A DNA stretch of 21,779 nucleotides from Acidobacteriota bacterium (lineage in GTDB: Bacteria; Acidobacteriota; Polarisedimenticolia; QHYA01). The stretch covers positions 1 through 21,779 of the forward strand of contig QHYA01000238.1 of NCBI GenBank assembly GCA_003223995.1. The letters run 5' to 3'. Below, in pieces: positions 7,899-16,400 of this stretch. Both the position numbers and the translations under genes were made by a program. Numbering within the stretch: position 1 is the stretch's first letter; the number at the start of each line of letters is the position of its first letter. The notes below the pieces were generated by a model that worked only from the letters and a program-made list of their open reading frames with translations, searched no databases and had not been told where the DNA came from.

Positions 7899-8426
7899 CT
7901 ACTGTTTCGGCGACCGTGGCAGCCAGACGATCGATGGAGAGGAAACCTGGTTCTGCCCCAGAGCCTCGCAATCGCAAGACGCGATGTTCCGGTTGATGCC
8001 GCATCGCGGACACAGCCCGCAGCAGTCCTCCCGGCAAAGGGGCTTGAGCGGTATGCTCAGATAGAGTTGCTCCCGGAGGACCTCGGGAAGGTCCACCTTT
8101 CCCTCGGAGACAGGATAGAGTTCGCAGTCCTCTTCTTCGAGCTGATTCTCGGTGCCATGGGCCGGCATCCTGGATACGAAGACCAGATGGAAATCTGACG
8201 AAACGGGCATTTCGTACGGCTCCAGGCAGCGGGCGCACTCGAGAGTCAGACTCGATTCGACCCTGCAGGAGAAATCGACCCCTCTGCTCCCCCTCGAGAG
8301 GAGCGCTCGGACCCTCGTCACACCCGTCGGAATTGGCTCGTTCCCGCTCCCTCGTAGCGTCCCGATGGTCATGACCCTCTCTATGAGGGTTCCCTCCCGC
8401 GCTATGTCCTTGATATCAATGAGCAT
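7899..8426 (-). CDS. YceD/DUF177 family protein
   Basis: YceD proteins are linked to 23S rRNA accumulation and are nearly always encoded next to rpmF. This 175-residue protein shows the family features: the CARCLEP motif near residues 69-75 and a C-terminal cysteine cluster (CREDCCGLCPRCGINRN then CDC) that probably binds zinc. It is the first gene of the lipid operon. The ATG at 8426 lies about 25 bases downstream of a consensus -10 box, so the leader is short and the ribosome-binding site weak. The exact biochemical role of the family is not established. Confidence 0.93.
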   Translation of the reverse strand: MLIDIKDIAREGTLIERVMTIGTLRGSGNEPIPTGVTRVRALLSRGSRGVDFSCRVESSLTLECARCLEPYEMPVSSDFHLVFVSRMPAHGTENQLEEEDCELYPVSEGKVDLPEVLREQLYLSIPLKPLCREDCCGLCPRCGINRNIASCDCEALGQNQVSSPSIVWLPRSPKQ

Positions 8427-8450
8427 ATGAAGCCCACCCGGGACGGGCGA

Positions 8451-8478
8451 ATTATAGCATCGGTGGGGGGGTTGTCAA
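8451..8478 (-). promoter_or_regulatory. Consensus sigma70-type promoter of the yceD-rpmF-fab operon
   Basis: On the minus strand a perfect TTGACA (8478-8473) is followed, after 16 bases, by a perfect TATAAT (8456-8451). Both hexamers match the housekeeping consensus at every position. The spacer contains a run of seven C. Transcription would begin near 8444, about 18 bases before the yceD ATG. The region lies in the 77-base gap between the DUF4388 gene stop and yceD. Confidence 0.88.
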
Positions 8479-8503
8479 CGGAAGGCGCTGCGAGAAAGAG
8501 GTT

Positions 8504-10018
8504 TTAGGCTTTCAACACCGACAGCTCTTCCAGCGCCACCGGATGGGTCGGAAGGATCTCCAGGGCCTTCTCGAAGTGCTTCCTGGCCCTCATGGCCAGC
8601 CCTTTCCGCTTGTAGAACTGCCCAAGGGTGACGAGATAATCGGCATTCCATGCGTCCAGTTCCACAGCCCGCTGGAAGGAGTGCTCGGCCATCTTCTGCC
8701 AGCGGTGGTCGGGGTTGCGCGCCTGGACCTCCCCCATGAGATGGTGAAAGCGCGCCACGGGCTCGCACTGCCTGACCGCGAGAGAGCAGTACTGCAGGCA
8801 GTTATGATAGTCCCCCTGCTGGTAGTACTTCTTGGCCTTCTGGTAGTAGATCTCCGCTTGCTTCTCCGCCTCGTCGAGGGTCGTCTTCGCTTCGGTCTTC
8901 GTCAGTTCCCGGCGCATGCTCATCGCTTCGATATCGAGCTTCACCTCCCGTCGCCCGCTCGTCGATTCGTCTCCCGAGGCCTCTTGATCCCGGCCGTTGG
9001 GGCGTCCCGGCAGCGCTGAGCTCTGAAGGGCAAGATAGGCCTGAACCAGCCTCCCTTCGAGAATCCGGATCTCCGAGCGCATCTGGGTCCGGACCTTCTC
9101 GAGGAAGCGCTGGGGAAAGATCTCGGCCTTTCGTGCTTTGTAGGCCTCCTGGATCTCCTCCCAGGACGCCCCATCCCGGACTCCCAGCGTCAGGGACGGC
9201 GAGGAGTCTGCTGTGCTCTGGTAGCGTTGCCGGATGAAGTCGAACTCTTCCTGCTCGCGGGCCTCGTCCCGCCCGTGTTCCAGGACGATCGAGGAGGTCT
9301 TGAACGGGCCGGTGGCGAGCGGAGGCTCGTGGGCCGCGGCGCCGAGCAGTAGCAGGGCATAGACGAACCGGCTCGTCGGCTCTTCCTCGTGGGGAGGGAG
9401 GGTCGACAGCAGCTCGGACAGCGAGAGCGTTCCGTCGAGGCGCGACAGGACGAAGCCTTGAACCGGCGTCAGGTTCAACCGGTCCACGGGAATCGCGCCG
9501 CTGGGCTTCTGGATCAGGGGACGCGAGATTGCAAGCAGGGCCTTCATGAGCGCTGGAAACCCCGTCATCGCTTCTATCGCCTGGATATAGCTCTCCACCG
9601 TGTGCAGGACGTCCGGTTCGACCTGAGCCGGCGGCGCTTGTCCCTCCCGGAACCGGTACTTTCCGGACTCCCACCGAAACGCCCGGCAGAGCAGCTCCCT
9701 CAGGTGAGCATGGAAGGACTCGACGAGGCGCTCCACGGAAATTCGCCCCCGCTGGACGAGATCGCCGCCGAGGTCCCTGCTGGAGGCCCCGCGGGCCTGC
9801 GCCTCCGCCAAGGCGCCGCTCGAGAGCGCCCCGTCCCGCACCAGCCGCCGACCAAGATCCTCTCCCGAGTCCGCCTCGCCGTACTGGAGCATCCCGAGTT
9901 CGAACTCGAGCGAAAGGGTTGTCCCGGGCCCGGTCAGTTCGAGCACGCCGCTGCGCTCCAGCAGGAAAATGTCGCGGACGAGCTCGGCGAGCTCGTAGGG
10001 TAGGAACTGTCCTTCCAT
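8504..10018 (-). CDS. DUF4388 / J-like / TPR protein of unknown function
   Basis: This protein has three recognisable parts. Residues 1 to about 120 resemble DUF4388 (EGQFLPYELAELVRDIF then SGVLELTG), a domain found in predicted regulatory proteins. Residues about 275-335 resemble a J domain (LGVRDGASWEEIQEAYKAR), but where HPD should stand there is FPQ, so DnaK stimulation is unlikely. Residues about 385-500 form three TPR helical pairs (AEIYYQKAKKYYQQGDY, then AEHSFQRAVELDAWNADY, then ARKHFEKALEILPTHP). No signal peptide is seen, so it is probably cytoplasmic. I chose the ATG at 10018 (504 residues) with AGAGGAGGA just upstream. A GTG at 10039 with AGGAGG ten bases before it is a real alternative. 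Its partner is unknown. It lies just before the lipid operon, which has its own promoter. Confidence 0.8.
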   Translation of the reverse strand: MEGQFLPYELAELVRDIFLLERSGVLELTGPGTTLSLEFELGMLQYGEADSGEDLGRRLVRDGALSSGALAEAQARGASSRDLGGDLVQRGRISVERLVESFHAHLRELLCRAFRWESGKYRFREGQAPPAQVEPDVLHTVESYIQAIEAMTGFPALMKALLAISRPLIQKPSGAIPVDRLNLTPVQGFVLSRLDGTLSLSELLSTLPPHEEEPTSRFVYALLLLGAAAHEPPLATGPFKTSSIVLEHGRDEAREQEEFDFIRQRYQSTADSSPSLTLGVRDGASWEEIQEAYKARKAEIFPQRFLEKVRTQMRSEIRILEGRLVQAYLALQSSALPGRPNGRDQEASGDESTSGRREVKLDIEAMSMRRELTKTEAKTTLDEAEKQAEIYYQKAKKYYQQGDYHNCLQYCSLAVRQCEPVARFHHLMGEVQARNPDHRWQKMAEHSFQRAVELDAWNADYLVTLGQFYKRKGLAMRARKHFEKALEILPTHPVALEELSVLKA

Positions 10019-10147
10019 TCCTCCTCTTTGGACCTCCACAGCCCGACTGCCTCCTGGGCTTCAGGTATAAACATAGGCATGTTTTTTCGGAAGAAAAGCC
10101 GCCGGAGAGAATGGAGAATGATGCCTGAGCCCACGAGGGGCGGAGAC

Positions 10148-10852
10148 TTACATCCGGGGAGGACGGGGGTGCAGGTACTGCTCGAGGACGTGGATCACGT
10201 ACTGCCGGGTCTCCCGGTAGGGAGGAATTCCGACGTGCCGCTCTACCGCTCCCTCTCCCGCGTTGTAGGCGGCGAGGACGCGGCCGAGATCCCCCTGGAA
10301 CCTGTCGCTCAGCAGTTTCAAGTAACGGACCCCGCCTCGGATATTCTCGACAGGATCGAAGACATCGCGCACCTGGAAGCGGTCCGCCGTCGCAGGCATC
10401 AACTGCATCAATCCGCCGGCGCCCTTTGGGGAGACCGCGAAGCGGTCGAATCCCGATTCGACGTGAATCACGGCCTCGACCAGCTTGGGGTCCATCGAGA
10501 GCTCGCGGGCGATCCGGCTGGCCAGCTCCGGAAGCGTTTCCGTCGCTGGAGCGGTCGCGCTCACGACCCCTGTGGGGATGAGAGCCGAGGCGGGCGGAGC
10601 GCCGCTGGCCTGAGCAAGTGGATCCCCGGCTGACTGGGGGACCTGCTCGAAGCGAGCAACGAGAGAACCCGCGACGAAGACGCTCCCTCCCTCGGTCAGG
10701 CCGACGAGCCAGCCGCCGGTGGCGGATTGATGGCTCTCACAGCTCAGGTAGCGTCCGTCCCTGAGTACGGCCCGTTCCGCCGCCGCCACAGGCTGCAGAA
10801 GGCAGATCGCCTGCGCCAAAAGAAGAGCCAGGACTTTCGGGAAGATTCTCAT
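10148..10852 (-). CDS. Periplasmic lytic transglycosylase (SLT domain)
   Basis: This enzyme cleaves peptidoglycan glycan strands to form 1,6-anhydro ends. The N-terminus has a signal peptide (MRIFPKVLALLLAQAIC...) ending at about Ala25. It is followed by about 80 residues of linker or small beta domain and then an SLT domain from about residue 108. The catalytic Glu132 stands in IHVESGFDRFAVSPKGAGG, followed by LMQLMPATA and the late AYNAGEGAVERH. The size (234 residues) is that of small SLT enzymes rather than Slt70 or MltD. It has its own upstream promoter and lies between mutL and the DUF4388 gene, with no functional link to either visible. Confidence 0.93.
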   Translation of the reverse strand: MRIFPKVLALLLAQAICLLQPVAAAERAVLRDGRYLSCESHQSATGGWLVGLTEGGSVFVAGSLVARFEQVPQSAGDPLAQASGAPPASALIPTGVVSATAPATETLPELASRIARELSMDPKLVEAVIHVESGFDRFAVSPKGAGGLMQLMPATADRFQVRDVFDPVENIRGGVRYLKLLSDRFQGDLGRVLAAYNAGEGAVERHVGIPPYRETRQYVIHVLEQYLHPRPPRM

Positions 10853-10896
10853 CTTGCGGGCCGGCCCGGATGATTCATCAGAGAAGCTCGTCCTTC

Positions 10897-10925
10897 ATCG
10901 TACGCGCTCCATCGTCGCGCGTCAA
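10897..10925 (-). promoter_or_regulatory. Sigma70-type promoter of the lytic transglycosylase gene
   Basis: On the minus strand TTGACG (10925-10920) and TACGAT (10902-10897) are separated by 17 bases, each one or two mismatches from consensus. Transcription would start near 10890, about 38 bases before the ATG at 10852. It lies in the 126-base gap after mutL. Confidence 0.7.
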
Positions 10926-10978
10926 CGCGGTTTCCAGAGTCGGTTTCCGGAGGCCCAGAGGCCACCTCCCCAGGAGCC

Positions 10979-12763
10979 TCAGCGAAGGAAGCTTCTCTCG
11001 ATTGCCGCATGGGCCATCCTCAATGTTGTCGGACGCCCATGAGGGCAAGTAGTCGGAACGCGGCAGGCGGCAAGTGCCTCCAGGAGCCAGCCCATCTTTT
11101 CCGGTGTGAGGCGGAAGTTGACCTTGACGGCCCCCTGGCAAGCGGCCGCGGCGGCTAGCCTCCTCAGCCTGCTCGCCTGGGGAGCCTCGCCGGGGAACCG
11201 GGCCTCTTCCATCTCATCCACGACACGCCGCTCTCGGGCGAGATCCTCCAGAAGGTCTGCCAGCAGGGAGGCAGGGTTCGAACCGGCAAACAACGACGGA
11301 ATAGCTCTTACGACCGCCGCGTCCTGACCGAAAGGTTCCACCTCGAGGCCGATCTCCGCCAGCTCGTCGAGCGAGGCCTCCAGCAGGGCCCGCCGCTCGG
11401 AGCCGATCTGCGTCAAGACCGGCGCGAGGAGGGGCTGGACCGGGTCTTCTTCGGCCTCCTGTCGCCTGAGCAAGCGCTCGTAGAGCACCCTCTCATGGGC
11501 GGCATGCTGGTCCACGATCAGCAAACCCTCTTCATCCGAGGCGAGGATATACGAGTCGCGGTACTGCGCCAGCAGCGGCCTGGCGGACCACTCCTCACCG
11601 GCGGCGAAGGAGGCGCCGATATGAGGCCCCGCGGGGGGGGGCGTGGTCGATGGGAGAGGGCCGAACGGCTCGAAAGCTTCCGAGAGCCCGAAGCCGCTGC
11701 GCGCCAGGGGCAGTGCGCGTTCGGGGAGCTTCAAGGAGCCAGTCAGCCCCTTACTGTCGATTCCTGGCGCCGACTTCAGGGCACCTGAGAGGCCCAGCGC
11801 CCCTTTCAGCGCGGAAACAACAGCGTGATGAACGTCGCCGGGCCGCCTGAATCTCACCTCGCTCTTTGCAGGGTGGACGTTGACATCGACGCTCTCTGCG
11901 GGCAGGTCGATATAGAGCGTCACGACCGGAAACCGGCCCGGGGGGAGCACGGCCCCGTAAACCTGGGTGATCGCGTGAGATACCATACGGTCCCGGACGG
12001 GACGGCCGTTGACGAGAATTCTCTGGCCCGAGCGGTCGGAGCGCGAGTCGCCGGCGCCGCTGACCAAACCCTCGACACGCACCCCCTCCCCCTTGTAACG
12101 GGCTTCGAGCAACGGAAGGTTGGGACCCAGAAGCCGCCTCACACGATCCCACCGGCTCGCGGAAGCGGGCGCCGCCAGAAGCTCGCGCCCATCGGCCACG
12201 AGCGTGAACCCACAGCCTGGATGCGCCAGAGCAAGCGAGGCAACCGACTCTGCCACGAGAGCGGTCTCTCTCTGTTCCGAGCGGAGGAACTTCCGCCTGG
12301 CTGGCGTATTGAAAAACAGCGAGTGCACCTCCACTACGGTTCCCCGGCTCGCCGGGACCTCCTCCACCCCTTCAACCGTCCCTCCCCGCAGCTGCAATCT
12401 CCAGCCCGATCCGTCGAGAGCACAGCTCGTCAGGCTCATCATGGAGACCGACGCGATCGCGGACAGGGCCTCTCCGCGGAAGCCCAGGGTGCGGATCGCT
12501 TCCAGCTCCTCGGCCGAGGAAAGCTTGCTCGTCGCGTGCCTCTCGACGGCAAGGAGGAGATCCTCTCGATCCATCCCCTCCCCGTTGTCCGAGACCCTAA
12601 TGAGGGAGCGCCCCCCTGTTTCCAGCTCCGTTGCTATTGCCTTGGCACCGGCGTCGAGGCTGTTTTCGGCCAGTTCCTTGAAAACCGAAGCCGGGCGCTC
12701 GACGACTTCTCCCGCAGCGATCCTGTTCGCCAGGATCTCAGGAAGGACGATGATTTTCCCCAC
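10979..12763 (-). CDS. mutL: DNA mismatch repair protein MutL, endonuclease type
   Basis: MutL links mismatch recognition by MutS to strand incision. The N-terminal GHKL ATPase shows FKELAENSLDAGA (Glu30, Asn34), SDNGEGMD, HATSKL and TLGFRGEALSAIASVS, then VNGRPVRD and VNVHPAKSEVRF near residues 251-304. The C-terminal domain carries the metal-dependent nicking motif DQHA(X)2E(X)4E as DQHAAHERVLYE (Asp418, Glu424, Glu429), with CQGAV and CPHGRP. It should therefore cut DNA itself, as in bacteria lacking MutH. I start at the GTG at 12763 (VGKIIVLPE, 594 residues), matching the family start. An ATG at 12817 would add 18 unconserved residues. No mutS is present. Confidence 0.95.
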   Translation of the reverse strand: MGKIIVLPEILANRIAAGEVVERPASVFKELAENSLDAGAKAIATELETGGRSLIRVSDNGEGMDREDLLLAVERHATSKLSSAEELEAIRTLGFRGEALSAIASVSMMSLTSCALDGSGWRLQLRGGTVEGVEEVPASRGTVVEVHSLFFNTPARRKFLRSEQRETALVAESVASLALAHPGCGFTLVADGRELLAAPASASRWDRVRRLLGPNLPLLEARYKGEGVRVEGLVSGAGDSRSDRSGQRILVNGRPVRDRMVSHAITQVYGAVLPPGRFPVVTLYIDLPAESVDVNVHPAKSEVRFRRPGDVHHAVVSALKGALGLSGALKSAPGIDSKGLTGSLKLPERALPLARSGFGLSEAFEPFGPLPSTTPPPAGPHIGASFAAGEEWSARPLLAQYRDSYILASDEEGLLIVDQHAAHERVLYERLLRRQEAEEDPVQPLLAPVLTQIGSERRALLEASLDELAEIGLEVEPFGQDAAVVRAIPSLFAGSNPASLLADLLEDLARERRVVDEMEEARFPGEAPQASRLRRLAAAAACQGAVKVNFRLTPEKMGWLLEALAACRVPTTCPHGRPTTLRMAHAAIERSFLR

Positions 12764-12833
12764 AGGGCCCCCCGAAAACGGCGTCCGGGTCTGAAATCCG
12801 GACAGCCCCACTGTCATTCTGACATGGTATTTT

Positions 12834-12901
12834 GTGCCAAAAGTAACTAGGTGTAATCCGTGGAGGACAATTGGCCTTCTCAGATGCTCCCATTTTGGCA
12901 C
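12834..12901. promoter_or_regulatory. Inverted TTTTGGCAC motifs in the divergent mutL/sigma-protein promoter region
   Basis: GTGCCAAAA at 12834-12842 and TTTTGGCAC at 12893-12901 are a perfect 9-bp inverted repeat with 50 bases between the arms. Read outward, each divergent gene has TTTTGGCAC upstream in the same orientation. TTGGCA is a fair -35 box, but no good -10 hexamer follows either copy at 16-18 bases. It could be a paired operator or the -35 element of a non-housekeeping sigma factor. A start driven by the left copy would lie downstream of the ATG at 12817, which favours the GTG at 12763 as the mutL start. Confidence 0.5.
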
Positions 12902-12973
12902 TTTACAGGTCAATACTGCTGGTACGTGCCTTGCTCAACTCGATGTTGGGGACCGGCAGAACAGGATCGCATC

Positions 12974-13333
12974 ATGATCATCCCATTCTACCAACGCGAA
13001 CGTTCGATAGACGATTTCGTGGACTCGGACGAGGAGTGTAGGCTGTCGGCTCTCATTGCCGACACGGAATCTCCCAACCCGGTCGATCGCGTCTACCAGA
13101 AGGAAATCACCAGCATCGTCTCCGAAGCGATGATCGTCCTGACCGAAAGAGAGCGGACGATCCTCGAGGATCGGTACGGACTGACGGGTGAAGAGGAGAT
13201 GACGCTCGAGGCCATCGGGCAGAAACTAGGTCTTTCACGCGAGCGAGTGCGCCAGCTCGAGCGCGACGCGAAGCACAAGCTCCATCAGTTGCTGAAACCA
13301 CGTCGGCGCGAGTTGTGCCACTCATTGTCCTGA
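12974..13333 (+). CDS. Stand-alone sigma70 region 3.2/4 protein
   Basis: This is the only convincing plus-strand gene. The 119-residue product matches only the C-terminal end of a sigma70-family factor. Residues 11-35 resemble region 3.2 (SIDDFVDSDEECRLSALIADTE in two adjoining pieces). Residues 50-107 are region 4, with LTERERTILEDRYGL and the -35-binding helix-turn-helix TLEAIGQKLGLSRERVRQLE. Regions 1.2 to 3.1, needed for core binding and -10 melting, are absent. An in-frame TAA at 12854 shows they are not simply upstream. I chose the ATG at 12974 with AGGA seven bases before it; a GTG at 12860 would add 38 residues rich in Trp and Cys of no known kind. Base use looks less GC-rich than in neighbouring genes. 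It may be a regulator that docks on the -35 region, or a remnant. Confidence 0.82.
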   Translation: MIIPFYQRERSIDDFVDSDEECRLSALIADTESPNPVDRVYQKEITSIVSEAMIVLTERERTILEDRYGLTGEEEMTLEAIGQKLGLSRERVRQLERDAKHKLHQLLKPRRRELCHSLS

Positions 13334-13373
13334 TAGGCTTTTCCCGCCCACCTTTTCGGTGCTCCGGGAGAGG

Positions 13374-13386
13374 GGCCCATCGGGCC
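13374..13386. other. GC hairpin between convergent genes
   Basis: GGCCC (13374-13378) and GGGCC (13382-13386) form a five-pair stem with a three-base loop in the 96-base gap between the sigma-region protein and the fusion gene, which converge here. There is no T-run, so termination by this hairpin is doubtful. Confidence 0.25.
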
Positions 13387-13429
13387 AGTCGGGGACGATC
13401 CTAGCGCAATCCTTACGAAATCCGCCGAG

Positions 13430-16400
13430 TCAAAAGGCGGGGCCGATGGAGATGTAGAACTGACCTCTCCCCTCGCCTCGCTGCCGGTCGAGTTTGTGTC
13501 CGTACTCGAGCCGGATGGGGCCGACGGGCGTTTCCAGCCGGAGTCCGGAACCGATGGTATGCCTCAGATCCGAGAAACTCAGATCCGAGGGTCGCAGGTA
13601 GACATTCCCCGCATCGTAGAAGACAACCCCCCCGAGCCAGTGCCGGATCGGAAACCTCAGCTCCTGGTTGAAGATCAGAAGAGCTTCTCCTCCGAGGGGT
13701 TTCAGCCCTCCGGGGGACTGCCTGACGAGGGTCCCTCCGGGATTGTCCGTTGTCCCGTCGCTGTCGCGATCGGCATTCGACCCGAGCAGGTCCCGTGGAA
13801 ACCCGCGGACAGTATTGTCGCCGCCACCGAAGAACCTCTCGACCAGTGGAACGCTTGCTGTCCCCGCGAACGTCGGCGCGATCCCGAGACGGGCGGATGT
13901 CGCAAACACCAGCGAAGGCGCCAGTTGCCGTTGATAGGTCCCTTGGAAGAACATCTTGACGAAGGACTTCTGCGAGCCGACCGCCGGAACGAAGGTCCTC
14001 ACATCCGCTGAGAGGTAGGTGCCGCGCTGGGGAGAGAAGGGGCTGTCGCGCGTGTCACGGACGACACCGACGCCGGCGCTGGCCAGCCTCGTCCTTCCCG
14101 GCTCCAGTTTCTGGCCCGTCTCGGTCTGCAGCTCCGAGAGGACGTTGGAGTCCAGGGTGGAGACGTTGAAGACGTTCGAGACGTTGAAGTTGTAGCGGAG
14201 GAGGGTCGTCAAGGTCGAAGAGTGCTTGAGGTTGACCAGGAACGATGTGCCGATGCGCCTGAAATCGAACGACTCCCTCTCCACCCGCTCCCAGAAGCTG
14301 GACCAGGTGGAGTCCCAATTCCGTCCGGACAGCCGCGGCTCCTTCCAGACAGTCTGAAGCCGGTCGTCCTTGGCGCTTGCTCGTGCCTGCACGCCCACGT
14401 AACGGGCCCTGCCCCAAAAATTGGCATCGGCGAGCTCCACGGTCCCCCGGGGACCGCTCTCGCTGTCGTATCCAACGCCGACCCCGGCGGTCAGGTTCTC
14501 CGTCTCACGGACGCGCACGCGGAGGACCCTTTCGCTCGCTCCCGCGGCAGGAGCAGTATCGATCGTGACCCCCTCGAAGATCCCCAGACGGTAGAGCCGC
14601 TGCTGGGCCTCTCGCATCTGCTCGCGGCTGACAGCGTCGCCTGGGGTCATGTGCAGCTCCCGGGAGATGACCTTGGCGGCCGTCCTCTGGTTCCCCTCGA
14701 TATCGATCCTCTGGATCGACTGCTTTTGGCCCGGCTCGATCTGATAGGTCACATCTACCGTCTGACCGTCGCGCTTCGCCTCCGTTGTCACCACAACGTC
14801 CGGGTATCCGTGAGCGTCGTAGAAGAGTCGGAGCGCGTTCTCGCCCCCGGAGGCGAGGTCGGGGCCGTAGGGGCTGCCGCGCCGCAGAGGGACGAGCTTC
14901 GCCAGCTCCTTTTCCGCGACCCCCTCCGTCCGAGGCTGGAATGTGACGGAGCCGACCTTCGACCTCTCCCGTTCCTCGATCGAGATCACGACCCTGGCCA
15001 CCTTTCCATCCGGGCTGAGCGTGATGTGCGGCTCGACGCGGGCGCCCAGGAACCCCTGCTCGAGATAGAGACTGCGGATGGAGCCGACATCTTCCTCCAG
15101 GACATCGGGCTTCAAGGGATTGCGCGAGAACAGAGCGCTTGGTCTGGTCAGCATTTGGCGGCGGATTCTCTCGTCGGGAAGCTCCTTGTTCCCCTGAATC
15201 GTGACCTCCTCGATCAGGACGGTTTCGCCCGGATCGATCTGGAAGCTGACTCTCATGGTCCCGTCCTCGAGTGTTTCCGAGGTCCGGTCCACGACAACGG
15301 TATAGTGCCCGATCTCACGGTAGTACTTGGCGATCTCCGACCGCGCCTCCTCCACCAGGTCCATCGTGAAGAGCGCCCCCTGCCACAATTCTTCGAGCCG
15401 CGCCCGGATCTTCTTTTCCTCCCCGCCCGCTCCCACGATGCGCACATCGATCCGCCGCCCACGATCGATGGCATAGCGCACGTCGACTGTCTTTCCCTGC
15501 TCTTGCGGGAGGGCCCGCACGCTGGCTTCTAGATAGCCTTTGTCCAGGTAGAAGCGCTTGATTTCCGCGCTCCCCTCCTGCATCTTCCTGGCGCTGAAGG
15601 GCTGGCCGTTTCTCAGCTTGACCCGTCTTCGGAGCGAGTCGGTCTCACCCTTCCCTTCCCCCTCGAACGAGATGCTCCCGACGAGCGTGGGAGGGTTCGG
15701 GGCGCCGCCCGGCGAGGCGCCTGAAGGAGAGCCCTTCGAACCGATGCGAAAACGGGTCCGGTAACGCAGGTCTCCGCCCACCCCGCCCGTGCTGGCCCGT
15801 TCGGCGAAGGCTCGCAGGTGGCGCGAGATCTCGTACTCCAGGGCGTAAACCTGCCCGCTCACCCCGCCGATGTCCCGGGAGTAGAGGAGGAGAAGGTCGG
15901 GATAGCGCTCGGGACGCTCGCCCACGGTGATCCGTGTCGTCGGATCGGCCTCGCCCGCGAGCAGGAGCGGATCGATCCGGAAGCTGCTCAGATGGAAGAG
16001 CTTCTCGACCGGCTCCTCGACGATCCCTGTCACGGTCCCGCCGAGATAGAGGCGGGCGATATCAGTGGGGGCCTGACCAGGGGCCGTCGAGAGAGGCGCG
16101 GCGGAGCCGGTGATGAGCAGCGAGACGATCTGGTCAGGCGGCAGCGGCGGATTCGACGTGAGGTTGTACTCGAGCCGGTCCATGGCTCCGAACACGTGCA
16201 TGACCACGTCGTAGTCCGAGATGCGGGTCTCGGCGGACAGGTTGATGTACGGATTGAACCGGCGCGGCTCGTTCAGCTCCACGACGGCTTCATCCACGCG
16301 GTAGTCCACGCGCCGGAATCGGATCCTGCCTCCTTCCAGAGCCACGATCCGGCCCGTCAGCTCGGGGCGGGCGACGGTGCCCCCGATCTCCAGATCGGCA

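Noticed and set aside
12764..12913. Longer mutL starting at 12913 or 12817
   Set aside because: The added residues are unconserved and have no ribosome-binding site; the family begins at the GKIIVLPE block (GTG at 12763).
12828..12920. Sigma54 (-24/-12) promoters at the TTGGCAC motifs
   Set aside because: The GG/GC spacing to a TTGC element is not met on either strand.
14222..15532. Plus-strand open frame (436 codons) opposite the POTRA/barrel region
   Set aside because: It is antisense to a clear Omp85 domain and shows no family resemblance or plausible start context.
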